Assembly (NCBI RefSeq): GCF_019331675.1
Contig: NZ_JAHBBJ010000005.1
Location: 117,217-181,216 of the forward strand
Length of the DNA: 64,000 bases
Direction: 5' to 3'
Origin: Bifidobacterium miconisargentati
Lineage (GTDB): Bacteria; Actinomycetota; Actinomycetes; Actinomycetales; Bifidobacteriaceae
Shown here: piece by piece, positions 61,943-64,000 of the stretch
How positions within the stretch are numbered: the stretch's first letter is position 1
Layout of the letters: each line of letters begins with the position of its first letter
Notes under the pieces: model-generated
The model's input: only the letters and a program-made list of their open reading frames with translations
What the model was told of the DNA's origin: nothing
Databases searched by the model: none
Made by a program: the position numbers and the translations under genes

Positions 61943-63601
61943 CTACATGCTCCAGCTGGTCGAGGTGCCGAACTGGCTGTCGAAGTCGGAGCGGTCGATG
62001 AGGTCGGTGTCGAGCTGCGTGTCCTCACCGGTAGCGGAGTCCGGCAGCGTGGTGCCGTAATCGCCGGTGACGGTCACGGTCACCGAACCGGTGCCCTTGA
62101 CCACGGTCTTGCCGTTCGCCACGATCGTCACGGTGTTGCCGTCCGAGTCGACCACCTTGCCGCCGCTTGCCACGTTCAGGGCGGAGACGGTGGTGTCGCC
62201 GGTGACCGTCCAGGTGGAGGTGCCGTCCACGTTTACCGTGATCGGGGCGTCCGAGGTGGATCCGTTCGCGTTCTCGGTGATCGAGGCCGTGCCGGTCCAG
62301 GTCGAGCCCTCAAGCAGGTTCAGTGTGACCGAGGAGATGGTGTCCGCGCTCACCGTGCCCTTCAGGGTCTGGTTGCGGCCGGTGAACACCACGGTCGCGC
62401 CGTTCGAACCGGCCTGGCCCCAATTGTTGGAATCGTTGCCTGCCGCGGTGATGAGCGCCGCCTTGCTTGAATCGAAGTCGAGCGTGGTGTTGGACAGCAC
62501 CACGTCCGCCGTGGTGTTCGTGAAGTAGAACATCGAGCCGGACTGGATGGAGGACTTCAGCGTGGAGTCGGCCGCCTGGAACGTGGCGTGCTCGCCCGTG
62601 GCGGACTCGGCGTCGCCCGAGGTGGACTGGTAGATGATCACGCCGTTGGCGATCGGGTCGCTGGCCGTCTTGTCCGTGATGGTGCTGGTCAGCTTGGAAT
62701 CCTTGATGAGGATGGTGTTCAGGCCCTCCATGCCGGCGATCTGCGAACCCGTGGACGTGCCCGTGACCCCGGAGACCTGCACGTCGCCCGTGGAGTAGAG
62801 CAGCGGCGAGCCCGAGCCGGCGGTCGAGAGCGTGGAATCGGTGGCGGAGACGGAGCCGCCGCCGCGGTCGGTGGCGATGGTGGCGCTGTGGTCGCCCTGC
62901 GTGGAGGCGGTGACCGCGCTCGCCAGAATCGTGCCGCCGTACGTGGCGTCCAGCGCTCGCGAATTGTCGGACGTGGTGGTGATCTTCACGTTGTTGGCCA
63001 GTACGGTGCCCGAATCCGTGGCGAAGATGCCGTTCGAGCCGGAGCTGGAGGCGTTGAGCGAGGAGTCGGAGATGATGGTCTTGGAGTCCTCGCCCACGGT
63101 CAGGGAGACGGAGTTGGTGCCGTAGAAGTTGTTGTTGTCGGCGTTGTCCGAATCGCCGGACTTGTTCAGCGTGGCGTTCGCGATGGTGAGCGTGCCGCCG
63201 TTTTCGGCCAGTGCCACGTTCTGGTCCGATTCGGTGGCCTCGGTGGTCTCGCCGTCGGAGCTGACCTTCTTGCCGTCCGCGGTGAGGGCGCCGGAGTAGG
63301 TGCCGGTGTAGTCGAAGGTCATGGTGTCGGCGCCTCCGCCCATGCCGCCCTGCGCGTTGCCGTTCGCGGCGGAACTGCTGCTGGAGGAGCCGAGTCCCAG
63401 ATTGGAGGCGATGGCGGTGCCAGCCATGCCGTATCCGAATCCGGTGATCAGGGAGATGGCGGCCGCTGCGGCCGCGGCCTTGCCAAGTGGAAGCTGTGCG
63501 GTGCGGCGGGCCTTGGACGAGCCGGGGCGGGCGTCTCGATGCTGGTTGTCGTTTCCGCGGGCGGACGTCCGCCGCTTGCCGGACGAATGCGTGCTGGTCA
63601 T
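61943..63601 (-). CDS. Beta-helix surface protein, membrane-anchored
   Basis: This 552-aa protein has a basic N-terminal stretch of about 45 residues (KRRTSARGNDNQHRDARPGSS), a TM helix (LPLGKAAAAAAAISLITGFGYGM), a Ser-rich linker with QGGMGG, and about 420 residues of repetitive Thr/Ser/Asn-rich sequence. The repeats (NGGTLTIANATLN, GTVLANNVKITTTSDNS, GGGSVSATDSTLSTAG) fit a right-handed parallel beta-helix. The basic segment plus TM suggest inside-out orientation with the helix domain outside; no LPXTG is seen. It could be an adhesin or glycan-binding surface protein; the ligand is unknown. The RBS AAAGGA precedes the start. Confidence 0.85.
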   Translation of the reverse strand: MTSTHSSGKRRTSARGNDNQHRDARPGSSKARRTAQLPLGKAAAAAAAISLITGFGYGMAGTAIASNLGLGSSSSSSAANGNAQGGMGGGADTMTFDYTGTYSGALTADGKKVSSDGETTEATESDQNVALAENGGTLTIANATLNKSGDSDNADNNNFYGTNSVSLTVGEDSKTIISDSSLNASSSGSNGIFATDSGTVLANNVKITTTSDNSRALDATYGGTILASAVTASTQGDHSATIATDRGGGSVSATDSTLSTAGSGSPLLYSTGDVQVSGVTGTSTGSQIAGMEGLNTILIKDSKLTSTITDKTASDPIANGVIIYQSTSGDAESATGEHATFQAADSTLKSSIQSGSMFYFTNTTADVVLSNTTLDFDSSKAALITAAGNDSNNWGQAGSNGATVVFTGRNQTLKGTVSADTISSVTLNLLEGSTWTGTASITENANGSTSDAPITVNVDGTSTWTVTGDTTVSALNVASGGKVVDSDGNTVTIVANGKTVVKGTGSVTVTVTGDYGTTLPDSATGEDTQLDTDLIDRSDFDSQFGTSTSWSM

Positions 63602-63937
63602 GATGATTCCTTTCACAGTGCATGACGGTTACTGCTGCCCGCGCTTGCGGTGGGCACCCGTCGTGCGTTGATGGTTTCAGTACACCGCTCCTGCCGCAAA
63701 GGTCCCTTGTATGGCCCGAAAGAGTCTCTGGAACTTCTGTCAAGGCCTTCTGGACAGTTTTGGGGAGTTTCCTGAAAGCCCTGGCGTGCTAGCGTGGGCA
63801 GTGACGATTCGTTTTCTTGGCTCCCCTCGCTGAGGGGAGCTGTCGAACGAAGTGAGACTGAGGGGAGCGACTTTGAACCGCACCCTGATTGTTGGATTGG
63901 AGTAATTCTGGTTCGGTGATCGGAGGTGCGGTTTCTC
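63602..63937. other. Intergenic region before the last partial frame, no gene seen
   Basis: It holds MITE-like copy 17 and, on the minus strand, the leader of the beta-helix protein. No other RBS-supported frame was found. Confidence 0.5.
63817..63868 (+). repeat. MITE-like repeat, short form (copy 17)
   Basis: TTGGCTCCCCTCGCTGAGGGG and a GTCGAACGAAGTGAGACTGAG second half ending GGGGAGC. Confidence 0.85.
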
Positions 63938-64000
63938 ATGTCTGGGGATCGCAGGCGTCGTTACGACGACGGGTTCAGAAGGAACGCGGTGGGGTTGATC
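63938..64000 (+). CDS. Possible 5' end of a gene (runs off the window)
   Basis: An ATG at 63938 with GGAGG about 11 nt upstream opens a frame to the window end: MSGDRRRRYDDGFRRNAVGL onward. It is too short to identify; the arginine-rich start is all that can be seen. Confidence 0.35.
   Translation, partial: MSGDRRRRYDDGFRRNAVGLI

Overview
The window is a piece of a high-GC Gram-positive chromosome, almost certainly a Bifidobacterium close to the B. longum / B. breve group. The pointers are the N-acetylhexosamine kinase (NahK) / GalT2 / NagB / NagA cluster for human-milk and mucin amino sugars, the short formate-tetrahydrofolate ligase next to a C69 dipeptidase, the iron locus FTR1-P19-DUF2318-ABC-FMN-binding lipoprotein, and many copies of a short palindromic intergenic repeat. 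Most of the window is core or lineage-core chromosome. I see no complete phage, IS element or CRISPR array.

Layout. 1-9.1 kb: end of topA, tmk, holB, a PEBP-fold protein, C69 dipeptidase, fhs, a MIF-like tautomerase and a GtrA membrane protein. 9.2-13.8 kb: MFS transporter, histidine phosphatase, unknown lineage protein, AraC regulator. 14.1-19.4 kb: nahK, galT2, nagB and nagA, which phosphorylate HexNAc, exchange UDP and feed GlcNAc-6-P into glycolysis. 19.6-24.5 kb: DUF805 protein, a 34-aa peptide, gltX, two identical tRNA-Glu genes, tRNA-Gln and a one-TM protein. 24.8-30.1 kb: PP2C-like protein, YoaK/DUF1275 protein, tRNA-Thr, a second small peptide, and an ABC ATPase with FtsX-type permease. 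30.1-39.2 kb is the most accessory part: DUF488, PhzF, AzlCD and LysR between two imperfect 41-bp direct repeats, then an AlbA_2/Schlafen-like ATP-binding protein, a LysR/DHA2-efflux pair, a decayed RepA-type ATPase and a 5'-truncated gene.

39.3-43.4 kb looks like a zinc-starvation regulon: rpmB, rpmG, rpsN, rpmE2, rpmJ, rpmF and an AdcA-like zinc-binding protein on the minus strand, with a COG0523-like protein diverging from the same 54-bp intergenic region. That region holds a 17-bp Zur-like palindrome. 44.1-46.4 kb: tRNA-Ser, a 24-bp copy of its 3' end, and a DUF6020-like membrane protein. 46.7-54.9 kb is a complete ferrous-iron uptake operon. 55-60.5 kb: a TetR regulator and two YhgE/Pip membrane proteins, with a 17-bp-periodic promoter element. 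60.7-63.6 kb: two surface proteins sharing a similar membrane anchor, one frameshifted and one with a beta-helix repeat region.

Intergenic space is dominated by a MITE-like repeat (TIR TGGCTCCCC...GGGGAGCCA, about 50 bp; three 150-bp versions share the same ends) and by a second group of GC-rich hairpins. The observations I would follow first are the two small His/Asp/Tyr-rich peptides, the Zur-like regulon with its P-loop-less COG0523 protein, the shared surface-protein anchor module, and the tRNA-Ser-derived direct repeats.
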